Shown: piece after piece, positions 1 through 8,277 of the stretch
Numbering within the stretch: position 1 is the stretch's first letter
Layout of the letters: every line of letters begins with the position of its first letter
From: Verrucomicrobiota bacterium
GTDB taxonomy: Bacteria; Verrucomicrobiota; Verrucomicrobiia; Opitutales; Opitutaceae
Reading direction: 5' to 3'
Assembly: GCA_014584295.1 (NCBI GenBank)
Contig: JACTNC010000027.1
Span: 2,501 to 66,500 of the forward strand
Length of the DNA: 64,000 bases
Notes under the pieces: model-generated
The model's database searches: none
What the model saw: only the letters and a program-made list of their open reading frames with translations
What the model was told of the DNA's origin: nothing
Translations under genes and position numbers: made by a program

Positions 1-512
1 CCTTCAAGAAATACACGCGCACCCCCGTCGGTCGCGCCCAGCTCCACCGCACCATTCTCAAGGCTCCTATCTTCGGGCCGCTCATCCACAAGATCACACT
101 GTCCCGGTTCTGCCGCACCTATGCCACGCTGGTCCGTTCGGGCGTTCCAATCCTGCGCACGCTCGAAATCGTCTCGGCTGCAAGCAACAAGGTCCAGGTA
201 GAAGCCGCCTGCGAGGAGATCGCCAAACACGTAAGCCAAGGTGGCCAGGTCTCCGAGATCCTCGGCACCAATACGTTTTTCCCACCCATGATGAAGCACA
301 TGGTCAAGGCCGGTGAATCGACCGGCAATGTCGACGGCATGCTCCAGAAGGTGGCGGATTTTTATGACACGGAGAGCGAGGCGACCGTCGCGTCGCTGAC
401 CTCCCTGATCGAGCCGATCCTGATCGTGTTCCTCGGTGTGGTCGTCGGTGGCATCGTCATGGCGATGTTCCTTCCGATCTTCCAACTCGGCGCGGTTGCG
501 GGAGGCTTGTAA
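1..512 (+). CDS. Type II secretion / type IV pilus inner-membrane platform protein (PilC/GspF), 3' part
   Basis: The open frame runs in from the left edge (codons from base 3) and ends at TAA 510-512, so the first part of the gene is outside the window. The visible ~169 residues hold the second F domain of the family: SRFCRTYATLVRSGVPI, then a cytoplasmic helical stretch ending in FPPMMKHMVKAGESTGN, then the closing membrane helix (SLIEPILIVFLGVVVGGIVMA) and PIFQLGAVAGGL. These are the usual hallmarks of PilC/GspF, the polytopic protein that links the assembly ATPase to the pilus or pseudopilus. A response regulator follows 68 bp downstream on the same strand. Whether it serves a pilus or a secretion system cannot be told from this fragment. 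Confidence 0.93.
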   Translation, partial: FKKYTRTPVGRAQLHRTILKAPIFGPLIHKITLSRFCRTYATLVRSGVPILRTLEIVSAASNKVQVEAACEEIAKHVSQGGQVSEILGTNTFFPPMMKHMVKAGESTGNVDGMLQKVADFYDTESEATVASLTSLIEPILIVFLGVVVGGIVMAMFLPIFQLGAVAGGL

Positions 513-580
513 TCGCATTTGAGTGTGTGACACGTTGTCAGGTCCGAAAGCCTGCCAGCGTTTAAGTTCGCAACCGTCCC

Positions 581-1837
581 ATGCCTTCAGTCCTTATCGT
601 CGACGACCTGCTCTCCATCCACGAGATGCTCGATGCGGTGATCCAACCGACGGGTTTCTCAACGGCGTTTGCTACCGATGGCGAAAAGGCACTCGCGCGC
701 TACAAGGCCGAAAAGTTCGATGTCGTCCTGGCCGACATCGACATGAAGCCGGTCGACGGCATCACGCTGCTCAAGCAGATCAAGGTCTACGATCCCAACT
801 GCGTGCTGATCATCATGACAGCCTACGCGAGCACGGAATCGGCGATCCAGGCGCTGAAATACGGCGCCTTTGACTACCTCCAGAAGCCATTCCGGGTCGA
901 CGAGCTGATTTCCACCCTCAAGCGCGGCCTCGAATTCCGCCAGCTCAACGCCGAGCGCAGCAACGTCACATCGCTGCCGGCAGCCCGTGCCGCGGACATC
1001 GAAGGCCGCCTGGTCGGCCGCAGCGGGCGGATCCAGAAGCTCATCCAGCAGGTGAAGAAGCTTGCGGCAGTCCGTACCCCCGTTCTGCTGCAGGGAGAGA
1101 ATGGAACGGGCAAGAGCACGATCGCCGAAATCCTGCACGCAAGCGGGGCCGCTTCCGATGCCCCGTTGGTGCGCATCGACTGCTCACTGAGTTCCGATGC
1201 AAATTTTCGCGAGGGACTCCTCGGTCAGAATGGCGCGGGCGGTGAATGGATCGCACAGGCAAAGGGCGGCACCCTGTTTCTCCAGCACCTGCAATGCCTG
1301 CCGGTGGCGATGCAGAAGGAGCTGGTCAGCGTGCTTCGCAACACGTCGCAGGACTTCCGCCTGATCTGCACCACAAACGAGGATCTGGAGAAGCTGACCG
1401 AGGAAGGTCAATTCCACGACGAGCTTTTCTACCGGGTCGCCTCGCTGCCCGTCGTGCTGCCACCCCTGCGCGATCGCGTCGAGGACATCCCCGTTCTCGT
1501 CAAACACTTCTGCTCGAAGGCGACAAACCCCCATTTTGACTCCAACCTGATCGAATTTACCGATGACGCCCTGAGCGTCCTGCAGACCTACCACTGGCCC
1601 GGCAACCTCAGCGAGCTCCAGCAGTTGGTGGTCAAGATCGCCGCGACCACGGATGCACGCATCGTCACCTCGCAACAACTGCCCATGCGTCTTCGTGAGG
1701 TCAGGCAATGGCCGAATCTGGCAGATTTCCTTGCGGGGCAGCAAAAGCAGTACACGGAGCGGGTCATTCACGCCCTCGGCGGCGACCGCGTGGCAGCCGC
1801 GAAGGTGCTCGGAGTCGACGTGGCGTCGCTGACCTGA
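581..1837 (+). CDS. NtrC-like response regulator with degenerate AAA+ domain
   Basis: 418 residues. An N-terminal receiver domain (about 1-115) has the acidic pair D8/D9, phospho-acceptor D52 (VLADIDMKP), the IIMTAY switch and the YLQKPF lysine. A sigma-54-type AAA+ domain follows with a good Walker A (GENGTGKST, ~170) and the arginine-finger region (FYRVASLPVVLPPLRDR). Two things are wrong for a sigma-54 activator: the GAFTGA loop is absent, and the Walker B segment reads GGTLFLQHL instead of GGTLFLDEI. The C-terminal Fis-type HTH (ALGGDRVAAAKVLGVD) stops right at ASLT, several residues short of the usual end. It probably regulates without sigma-54 remodelling, or is decaying. It lies directly behind the PilC-like gene. 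Confidence 0.85.
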   Translation: MPSVLIVDDLLSIHEMLDAVIQPTGFSTAFATDGEKALARYKAEKFDVVLADIDMKPVDGITLLKQIKVYDPNCVLIIMTAYASTESAIQALKYGAFDYLQKPFRVDELISTLKRGLEFRQLNAERSNVTSLPAARAADIEGRLVGRSGRIQKLIQQVKKLAAVRTPVLLQGENGTGKSTIAEILHASGAASDAPLVRIDCSLSSDANFREGLLGQNGAGGEWIAQAKGGTLFLQHLQCLPVAMQKELVSVLRNTSQDFRLICTTNEDLEKLTEEGQFHDELFYRVASLPVVLPPLRDRVEDIPVLVKHFCSKATNPHFDSNLIEFTDDALSVLQTYHWPGNLSELQQLVVKIAATTDARIVTSQQLPMRLREVRQWPNLADFLAGQQKQYTERVIHALGGDRVAAAKVLGVDVASLT

Positions 1838-1851
1838 GGTTCTCCCTCAGG
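1833..1851. terminator. Hairpin between convergent genes
   Basis: A 7-bp perfect stem (CCTGAGG / CCTCAGG) with a 5-nt loop begins inside the last codons of the NtrC-like gene and points toward the convergent gmk gene. There is no clear U-tract, so a bidirectional terminator role is only a reasonable guess. Confidence 0.35.
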
Positions 1852-1862
1852 GCCGGCAGCAT

Positions 1863-2510
1863 TCATTTGTCGGCGCAATCCGCTTTTTCACCCGCGCGAA
1901 CGCGCTCCTGCACCCGCCTGTAGATATCAAGGAGCGCGGCAAAATCCTCGTCGCGTCCCTGACTTCGGATGCAGAAGTCGAATTTTCCTGCCTCTTTCAG
2001 TTCGCATTCCGCAGTTCCCAGGCGACGGGCGATCTCCGTCGCTGAATCCTGGCCGCGCTGCACCATGCGGCGCCCAAGTTCTTCAAGCGGCACCTCAATG
2101 AACACCGTGCCCATGTGCCGCGCCAGCAGGGGATCATTGGCGGCCGCCCGGCGAAACGCATCCACGCCCTGAACGTCCACGTTGATCACCAGACTCTGCC
2201 CGCGCGCAAGCGGTTCCCGGACCGATGAAGCCAGTGTGCCGTACCGGTGCTTCTGGTGGACCAGAGCCCACTCAAGAAACGCATTCGCCGACAACTTGGC
2301 GTCAAATTCTCCGGGGGACAGGAAGTGGTAGTGGACACCGTTGATTTCTCCCTCGCGCGGCGGGCGGGTCGTGGCCGTCACCACCCGGGAGACGCCTGGA
2401 ACCTCCCGGACCATGCGCTCGCAAAGCGTCGTCTTGCCTGAACCTGCCGGCCCGGCAATCACCAGGAGCACAGGCGCGCCACGTGGAGCCTCGGATGCGG
2501 CAGGATCCAT
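1863..2510 (-). CDS. gmk: Guanylate kinase
   Basis: 215 residues. Converts GMP plus ATP to GDP plus ADP in the cytoplasm. The P-loop GPAGSGKTT is near residue 20, followed by the guanylate-kinase signature region TATTRPPREGEINGVHYHFLS, the substrate-binding EWALVHQKHRYGT segment and NVDVQGVDAFR. The length matches the family. It is the last gene of a minus-strand group miaB - membrane protein - gmk, with only 10 bp between the membrane protein's stop and the gmk start. No anomalies. Confidence 0.95.
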   Translation of the reverse strand: MDPAASEAPRGAPVLLVIAGPAGSGKTTLCERMVREVPGVSRVVTATTRPPREGEINGVHYHFLSPGEFDAKLSANAFLEWALVHQKHRYGTLASSVREPLARGQSLVINVDVQGVDAFRRAAANDPLLARHMGTVFIEVPLEELGRRMVQRGQDSATEIARRLGTAECELKEAGKFDFCIRSQGRDEDFAALLDIYRRVQERVRAGEKADCADK

Positions 2511-2520
2511 GAGGGATCGT

Positions 2521-3060
2521 TCAATAGGTGAAGGCGATCACTGCCAGCAGCAATCCGTACGCCGCGAGCGTTCCGCCAAAAACACGCGAGCGCACCGGCT
2601 GGTTGAAAACCCAGCCGAGGAAATCCCGCAGCCGAAATGGAACCGCCCCCAGATAAATCGCCCCGATGATGCCCAGATAGACGGCTGCCACCATGAATAG
2701 CCGTTGGGGAAGATTGTACTGCATGTACGCGGCATCCAGAAGGGGCATTGCAGCGAGGAGCATGAGAGCTGCCAGCCCGCGCACTGCCAGAAAGTCCGGA
2801 ACGCAGAAGAACGAAGCAATGGCCACCACTCCAAATGCCACAAAAAGGATCTTTCGGTATTCACCAAAATCCGCCTCGGAGAGCGTCCACACTTTGGCGA
2901 GGAACCAGACCGTCGCGGCTCCAAAAAGGACAATCGTGGCTAAACGGGATCTCGGCAGTGCCTTGAGCACCGAGACAATCGCAGGGCTTCCCGCAAGGAA
3001 AAGTCCTCCAATCGTCACCAAAACCAGGCCGCAGACCAATGTGGCGGAAAAGAGCGTCAT
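2521..3060 (-). CDS. Conserved polytopic membrane protein of unknown function
   Basis: 179 residues made largely of hydrophobic helices: an N-terminal helix (SATLVCGLVLVTIGGLFLAG), then about four more (IVLFGAATVWFLAKVW, ILFVAFGVVAIASFF, GLAALMLLAAMPLLDAAY, LFMVAAVYLGIIGAIYLGAV) and a final one (LAAYGLLLAVIAF). I do not recognise a characterised family. It starts inside the end of miaB with an ATGA overlap (3057-3060), so it is translationally coupled to miaB, and gmk follows closely. The coupling suggests co-expression with tRNA modification and nucleotide metabolism, but gives no function. Confidence 0.8.
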   Translation of the reverse strand: MTLFSATLVCGLVLVTIGGLFLAGSPAIVSVLKALPRSRLATIVLFGAATVWFLAKVWTLSEADFGEYRKILFVAFGVVAIASFFCVPDFLAVRGLAALMLLAAMPLLDAAYMQYNLPQRLFMVAAVYLGIIGAIYLGAVPFRLRDFLGWVFNQPVRSRVFGGTLAAYGLLLAVIAFTY

Positions 3061-4466
3061 GAGCGAAAAACTTCTGAACCAACAGACTCCATGCCAGCGA
3101 GCACAAGCTCGCCATACAGCGTGCTGACGGTCGCGCGATCGATCCTCAAAGGCACGACCTCTCCAACCAACCGTGGATCCGCATCAAAAACAGCCACGCG
3201 GTTTCCTTCCGTACGTCCCATGAAGTGCAGGCCGGTCCTGTCGCGTCCCTCCACGAGCACCTCCTCGACCTTGCCAATCAGCTTTGCGCTCCGATTCAGC
3301 GAATTCTGCCTGAGGATCTCGAGCAGCACCTGGTTGCGATGCTCCTTCACGTCGTCGGGAATCTGGTCGGCCAATTCCGCGGCCGGGGTGCCGGAACGTG
3401 GCGAGTACTTGAAAATGTACGCCATGTCGTAGTTGCAGGCCTCGAAGAGGCGCCGCGTCTCCTCAAACTCCTCATCGGATTCACCCGGGAACCCGACGAT
3501 GACATCCGTCGAGAAATACATGTCCGGCCTAACCGCCCGAAGCGAATCAACAATCTCCCTGTAACGCGCGGCGGTGTAGGGACGATTCATCGCCCTGAGA
3601 ACGCGATCGCTGCCACTCTGCATCGGCAGGTGAACATACCCACACAACTTGGGCAGGCGTCCATAGGCATCCACGAGGTCCTGCTTGAAGCCCCTGGGAT
3701 GCGGGGAGGTAAAACGAATTCTCTGAATCCCCTCAATGGCGTGCACACGCTCTATCAGTTGTACAAACGGCGAGCGTCCATCGACCCCGGAATAGTCGCG
3801 ACGACCGTAACTCGTCACAATCTGCCCCAGAAGGGTGATTTCGCGGACCCCACGTGCCGCCAGCATCTCGCACTCCCGCACTATATCGTCCATGGGGCGG
3901 GACCGTTCATCACCCCTCGTCTTGGGAACGATGCAGAAGGCACACGCCATGTTGCAGCCTTGTTGAATGGAAACAAAGGCCGTCACCTGCCGCTCAGCCA
4001 GGTCCCCTTCTCCATCCTCACGCAGCAAGTGATCCTTGATCGTATTCTGGGAGCCCTCCTCTTCCGCGATATCGACGATTCCCCGCCCGATTGGCACCCC
4101 CGCCGCCTGCGCAGCGCGTAGGTTGTCAAGATATCCTGGCACCTGATGAAATTTCTGCGTGCCCACCACCAGATCCACATCCGGAAGCTGATCCAGTAGC
4201 GCCGCGCCCCGGTTTTGGGCCATGCAGCCGAGGATCCCGAGGATAAAATCCGGCTGGCGCCGCTTCCGGGCTGAAAGATATCCGGCCTTGCCGATCGCCT
4301 TTTGCTCCGCCGCATCACGTACGGAACACGTGTTCAGCAACAGGATGTCGCACTCATTCTCATCGGGAACAATCCGGTAACCCCGGGCGCGAAGCATGGC
4401 CGCGACCGCCTCGCTGTCGCGTTCATTCATCTGGCACCCATAGGTCTTGATATGCACCCGGTTCAT
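3057..4466 (-). CDS. miaB: tRNA-2-methylthio-N6-dimethylallyladenosine synthase
   Basis: Radical-SAM methylthiotransferase that adds the 2-methylthio group to i6A37 of tRNAs. The N-terminal UPF0004 domain has its three cluster cysteines (KTYGCQMN, NTCSVR, LGCMAQ), and the radical SAM motif is CNMACAFC (CxxxCxxC). A C-terminal TRAM domain ends with a TLYGELV segment. The start is taken at ATG 4464-4466 (MNRVHIKTYGC), which fits the family N-terminus; the frame stays open 14 codons further upstream but those residues look non-native. It is the first gene of the group with the membrane protein (ATGA overlap) and gmk. Confidence 0.95.
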   Translation of the reverse strand: MNRVHIKTYGCQMNERDSEAVAAMLRARGYRIVPDENECDILLLNTCSVRDAAEQKAIGKAGYLSARKRRQPDFILGILGCMAQNRGAALLDQLPDVDLVVGTQKFHQVPGYLDNLRAAQAAGVPIGRGIVDIAEEEGSQNTIKDHLLREDGEGDLAERQVTAFVSIQQGCNMACAFCIVPKTRGDERSRPMDDIVRECEMLAARGVREITLLGQIVTSYGRRDYSGVDGRSPFVQLIERVHAIEGIQRIRFTSPHPRGFKQDLVDAYGRLPKLCGYVHLPMQSGSDRVLRAMNRPYTAARYREIVDSLRAVRPDMYFSTDVIVGFPGESDEEFEETRRLFEACNYDMAYIFKYSPRSGTPAAELADQIPDDVKEHRNQVLLEILRQNSLNRSAKLIGKVEEVLVEGRDRTGLHFMGRTEGNRVAVFDADPRLVGEVVPLRIDRATVSTLYGELVLAGMESVGSEVFRS

Positions 4467-4529
4467 CCGTGAGGGGGTTGAACCTATGGGAAGCACCCCG
4501 CCGGTCAACGCGGGACTCTCGCGCCGGGT

Positions 4530-5186
4530 CTACGGTTCCTCGACATAGCCGTGCTTGATCGCATACCGAACCAACTCCGCGGGTTCGGAGACGCCAAGCT
4601 TCTCCCTCACCTTGGCCAGAAGGTTGTGAATCGTCTTGGTACTGACCGAAAGGCGGACAGCCAAAGCCTTGATGTTTTCCCCTCTGGCGAACCCCCGCAG
4701 GGCCTCCCGCTCCCTGACCGAAAGGTTGCTCCCGACTGTCTTGGCCTCGCTGCGAAGGCTCTCAACAAGGAGGCGCGAACTGGCCGGGCAATAGTAGCTC
4801 TGCCCCTCCAACACCTTGTGCACAGCTTCGCGCAGCAGGGACAGATCCGACCGTTTGAGCACGAAGCCATGCACGCCCAGGGAAATGGCCTCGCGCACCA
4901 TGTGCTCCTGCTCATTCGAGGAAACAAAAATCCATTTCGTCCGCGGCAGCTTTGGACCCGCTGATCTCACCACATCAAATCCCCGCCCATCCGGCAGCAT
5001 CCAGTCAATGATGACCAGATCCGGCTTCTCGCGAAGGCAGGCTTCGACTCCTTCCGCAACGGTCCGGCAGTCGGCCGCAAGCGAAAGGTCCAACTGCTCC
5101 TTCACCATCATGGCCATCAATTGACGTACCATGTTGTGATCCTCGACCAGCACAACGCGGCGCCGGTTGTCAGGGGTAGTGTTCAT
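4530..5186 (-). CDS. NarL/FixJ-type response regulator
   Basis: 218 residues from ATG 5184-5186; an upstream in-frame ATG at 5222 is less likely. The receiver domain spans about 10-130 with phospho-acceptor D61 (LVIIDWMLPDGRG) and the conserved lysine in GFVLKRSDL. The C-terminal LuxR-type HTH reads LSVREREALRGFARGENIKALA...VSTKTIHNLLAKVREKLGV. No sensor kinase is adjacent, so it is an orphan here. It is transcribed in the same direction as miaB, which begins 64 bp downstream of its stop. Target genes are unknown. Confidence 0.88.
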   Translation of the reverse strand: MNTTPDNRRRVVLVEDHNMVRQLMAMMVKEQLDLSLAADCRTVAEGVEACLREKPDLVIIDWMLPDGRGFDVVRSAGPKLPRTKWIFVSSNEQEHMVREAISLGVHGFVLKRSDLSLLREAVHKVLEGQSYYCPASSRLLVESLRSEAKTVGSNLSVREREALRGFARGENIKALAVRLSVSTKTIHNLLAKVREKLGVSEPAELVRYAIKHGYVEEP

Positions 5187-5383
5187 TGGCACATCGGCAG
5201 AATAGCAGATTGTGCGACGCAAGTCCCGGGAAGATCAGAAGTCCATCCGGTAAATTTTCCCGGAGCATATTCCCTTCTTCCCGGGAAATCTCCCTAGAAA
5301 AAGGCGTAAACTTCCCCCATTGACCGCCACCGGTCTGCGGCAAGGCGCCCGTTTTTAGCGCTCAACGCTAGTTTCTCGCTCAC

Positions 5384-6700
5384 ATGAACCCCAAATCGGA
5401 AGATCTTCATCGGACCCGGCGCTCGTCGGCCTCCTCCACGCATGAAATTGTCACCCACCGCGCCCTGTCCCTCTCCTCCCAATTCAGCCTGCGATCCCAT
5501 CAAAATCTTTTCCCCTACGATCGCAGGATGATGGAGGCTCCCAAACCATTCTCATCGGTGAAAGAGCGAAACGGCTCGGTGTTCGAAGGATTCAACTTCC
5601 TCACCTCCGACTACCTCGGCCTGTCCACTCATCCACGGGTAAGGCAGGCAGCAACCGCAGCCACACAGCGCTTCGGCTGCAACAGCGCCGGCTCCGCAGC
5701 GTTGTCAGGAATGAGCGATGAATCCGACAGGCTTTCATGTAACCTGGGGCAATTGATTCACCTGCCCCATGTCGCCCTCTTTTCCTCAGGATGGGCGGCG
5801 GGCTACGGAACCCTGCGGGCATTGGTCAAGCCGGGTGACGCCGTAGTGATGGACGCGTGCATCAGCAGCGGAGTGCGCAGCGGGGCAACCGCCTCCACAC
5901 GCCGAATCCTCACCTTTCGCCATCTCGACACCGATCACGCCCATCGTTGCCTCCGGCATCTCCGCGCCACCCAGGCACGTCACGCCGTTTTTCTCGTTAC
6001 CTGCGGACTTTTCCCGATAGATGGAACAAGCGCGGATCTGTCCGCGCTGCATCAGCTCTGCCTGGAATTCGACGCCTGTTTGATTGTCGACGCCACCCAT
6101 GACATTGCCTGCACCGGTTCAAAGGGTGCCGGTGAAATTGAAATCCAGTCTCTCATGGGAAAAGTGCCGGTGGTCATCGGCAGCCTCTCAAAGGCGCTCG
6201 CCAGCAACGGCGGGTTCGTCGCTGTGGAGCAGGCCGAGGTGTGCGACTATATCCGGGCACGTTCACCCACGTATCTCTTCAGCAGCGCACTTTCACCCGC
6301 CCAGGTCGCGGCCGCCTCACAGGCACTGGCCATTGTCAGCTCTCCCGAAGGATCCGCGCGCCGTGCCGCCCTGCGTCGAAGCGTGATAGCCCTGCGCGCC
6401 GCCCTCGTACAGGAAGGCCTCGAACCGGGCGACGGCCTCGGGCCGATCGTGGTCATTCCGATCGGCGACGAGTCCGTCGCACGCCAGACCGTGAGGCGCT
6501 GCTGCGAACTGGGCGTGCTGCTCAATCTCGCGGAATATCCGCTCGTACCCCGCGGGAAATCGAAGCTGCGATTGCAGATGATGACGGGACACGAGCCCTC
6601 ATTGATGCCGGAAATCGCGAAAAAAATTGCGTTCGCGATCTCGGAATCGCGTCGGAACGAATCGGAAATCCGTTCTTCACGAGCGTTCGAGCGTGTCTGA
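5384..6700 (+). CDS. PLP-dependent alpha-oxoamine-synthase-like enzyme (BioF/KBL fold)
   Basis: 438 residues, fold-type I aminotransferase. The region NFLTSDYLGLSTHPRV opens the catalytic domain as in 8-amino-7-oxononanoate synthase and 2-amino-3-ketobutyrate CoA ligase. GSAALSGMSDE aligns with the substrate/PLP-binding glycine-rich segment. VDATHD supplies the PLP-contacting Asp and His, and SLSKALASNGGF contains the Schiff-base lysine, about K270. The family fuses an amino acid to an acyl-CoA or acyl-ACP with loss of CO2. No biotin or threonine-degradation genes are nearby, and active-site strings differ from typical BioF/KBL (SLSKAL rather than TFSKAL), so the substrate is open. The N-terminal ~40 residues are polar and may not all be translated. 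Confidence 0.8.
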   Translation: MNPKSEDLHRTRRSSASSTHEIVTHRALSLSSQFSLRSHQNLFPYDRRMMEAPKPFSSVKERNGSVFEGFNFLTSDYLGLSTHPRVRQAATAATQRFGCNSAGSAALSGMSDESDRLSCNLGQLIHLPHVALFSSGWAAGYGTLRALVKPGDAVVMDACISSGVRSGATASTRRILTFRHLDTDHAHRCLRHLRATQARHAVFLVTCGLFPIDGTSADLSALHQLCLEFDACLIVDATHDIACTGSKGAGEIEIQSLMGKVPVVIGSLSKALASNGGFVAVEQAEVCDYIRARSPTYLFSSALSPAQVAAASQALAIVSSPEGSARRAALRRSVIALRAALVQEGLEPGDGLGPIVVIPIGDESVARQTVRRCCELGVLLNLAEYPLVPRGKSKLRLQMMTGHEPSLMPEIAKKIAFAISESRRNESEIRSSRAFERV

Positions 6701-7018
6701 GATCAGGGCACTCGCATCTCCACGCAGGACACGCGCGCCAATTCGCAGCGGCGTTTTTCAGAGGGAAAATGCCCTTCATCTCGCGATCGCACGCACGTGA
6801 ATCATCGTTTGGATCGCATGTCCGCCGACACTTCATCCGCGGATTCAGGCGGATCAAGAATCGCTCCTTCAAAAAAATCTGCGCAAGAAATCGCATTTGT
6901 GTAAGAACAGTCTCGCGTTTTGTCAGAAAATCTTCGTAACGTTTGGACGTTCCCAGCATTGACCCTTCAACATCAGCGTTGAATGGCCAAATAAAACGAT
7001 AACCCAAATACAGAAACT
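6701..7018. other. Intergenic region, no gene seen
   Basis: About 318 bp between the PLP enzyme and the tiny Lys-rich gene. It becomes AT-rich toward its right end and includes TTGACC at 6959-6964, but I could not place a convincing -10 element at the correct spacing. Open frames here are short or run antisense into neighbours and were not accepted. Confidence 0.5.
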
Positions 7019-7102
7019 ATGGCCAAGAAAGCCGCATCCAAGAAAGCGTCCAAAGCAAAACCCGCCAAGAAGGCGACCAAATCAGCAAAGAAAAAGAAGT
7101 AG
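7019..7102 (+). CDS. Tiny Lys/Ala-rich basic protein (27 aa)
   Basis: ATG 7019-7021 to TAG 7100-7102. The peptide is almost only Lys, Ala and Ser in AKKA/SKK repeats and ends in KKKK. Its composition resembles the C-terminal tail of histone H1 and of the short histone-like tails common in Verrucomicrobia and related bacteria. It would be strongly basic and could bind DNA or RNA. It has its own leader region and is followed by a hairpin (7119-7142), which supports an independent unit. Function is inferred only from composition; a chance ORF is possible, but the regular codon pattern argues against that. Confidence 0.55.
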   Translation: MAKKAASKKASKAKPAKKATKSAKKKK

Positions 7103-7118
7103 TTTGTTTTGACGCTGG

Positions 7119-7142
7119 AGACGCGAGAGTGCTCTGCGCTCT
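7119..7142 (+). terminator. Terminator-like hairpin after the Lys-rich gene
   Basis: Inverted repeat GCGAGAG / CTCTCGC with a short loop, 17-40 bp after the stop of the 27-aa gene. The following bases (TTCTCC) make only a weak U-tract. Confidence 0.4.
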
Positions 7143-7192
7143 CGCTTCTCCAGATTGAAACCCAGCACATTTCAGGCGGTCAGGTGAGGACG

Positions 7193-8197
7193 ATGAAAGT
7201 TCCTCTGATCGCCTTGAGTGCCTTCCTCGCCGCGGGTGAAATCGCGGCCGAGGAAACCGGGAGAAATGCTCCCAAACCAGCACAGGCCGCCCCTTCGGCG
7301 GCCGAAGACCTTTACGACCTCGGCAAGCGCCTATTCGACGAATACGCCCCCGAGGAGGTAAAGGCGGAATATGAATTTGTCTCACCGGAGGTCTGGGATT
7401 CCTTTCTCCAGAAGTTTCAGGCTGCACTTCAATCGGACTCACTGGAGGGCTTGGCCTCACTCGCTCCCGCGGCGCAGGCGATCCTGCAGCACCTTCCGGC
7501 AGGCGCAGAGGGTTCAGACTTGTCAGATTGGATCAGCGAACGTCTTGACCTAGCTGAAGCCGCCGAGCAGGCCGCTCGCGAAAAACCGGAACCCACTCCG
7601 CCGCCCAGGCGACCCGGTGTTGTGCCTTCGCCACGGCCGTCCACAGTCCCACCTGCCTCCGCTGACGCTGCCATTCCGCACTACGGCCTGTGGAAGGCCC
7701 GGCTCGCCGGCCGCCCCGTTCCAAGCCGGGCGACCTCGTTAATGCCCGGATTGAAAGCAGCCTTTGCCAGCGAAGGCATCCCCTCGGAGCTGGCTTGGAT
7801 CGCAGAGGTGGAGTCATCGTTCAATCCGAACGCACGCAGTCCCGTGGGAGCGAAAGGACTCTTCCAACTGATGCCTGCCACGGCAGAGAGCCTTGGACTC
7901 AGCACCTTTCTCCCCGACGAACGCACAAATCCCGCGAAGAGCGCGCAGGCCGCGGCGCGCTACCTGAAAAAACTGCATGATCGTTTCAGGGACTGGCCCC
8001 TTGCCATCGCGGCCTACAACGCGGGAGAGGGCCGCGTCGGGCGCACCTTGAGCAGCCGAGGAGCCAGGACTTTCACCGCCATCAGTCGGTACCTCCCAAG
8101 CGAAACCCAGCTCTACGTTCCCAAGGTGCTGGCCACGGTCGCTGTGCGCGAAGGTGTTTCTCCCTCGCAGCTCCTCGCGCCCCGTCCGAGGTCCTGA
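7193..8197 (+). CDS. Exported lytic transglycosylase (SLT domain)
   Basis: 334 residues. Start at ATG 7193, preceded by GGTGAGGA, which places a signal peptide at the N-terminus (MKVPLIALSAFLAAGEIAAEE). A Pro-rich linker (about 130-160) precedes a C-terminal Slt70-type catalytic domain: AEVESSFNPNARSPVGAKG with the catalytic Glu, then FQLMPATAESLGL, NP..S..AA.RYLKKLHDRF and the AIAAYNAGEGRV motif. It would cleave peptidoglycan glycan strands in the periplasm, giving 1,6-anhydro-muropeptides. The N-terminal ~120 residues are helical and not assigned. Confidence 0.9.
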   Translation: MKVPLIALSAFLAAGEIAAEETGRNAPKPAQAAPSAAEDLYDLGKRLFDEYAPEEVKAEYEFVSPEVWDSFLQKFQAALQSDSLEGLASLAPAAQAILQHLPAGAEGSDLSDWISERLDLAEAAEQAAREKPEPTPPPRRPGVVPSPRPSTVPPASADAAIPHYGLWKARLAGRPVPSRATSLMPGLKAAFASEGIPSELAWIAEVESSFNPNARSPVGAKGLFQLMPATAESLGLSTFLPDERTNPAKSAQAAARYLKKLHDRFRDWPLAIAAYNAGEGRVGRTLSSRGARTFTAISRYLPSETQLYVPKVLATVAVREGVSPSQLLAPRPRS

Positions 8198-8277
8198 ATT
8201 CGTGCATCACCCGCACAACTTCACCTCTCACCGCTTTTCGCTTCGCCAGCGACCCGGGATGTGAATTGGCTTCGGGC

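Noticed and set aside
3225-4121. 298-residue plus-strand frame within miaB
   Set aside because: Antisense shadow of miaB, whose motifs are complete on the minus strand.
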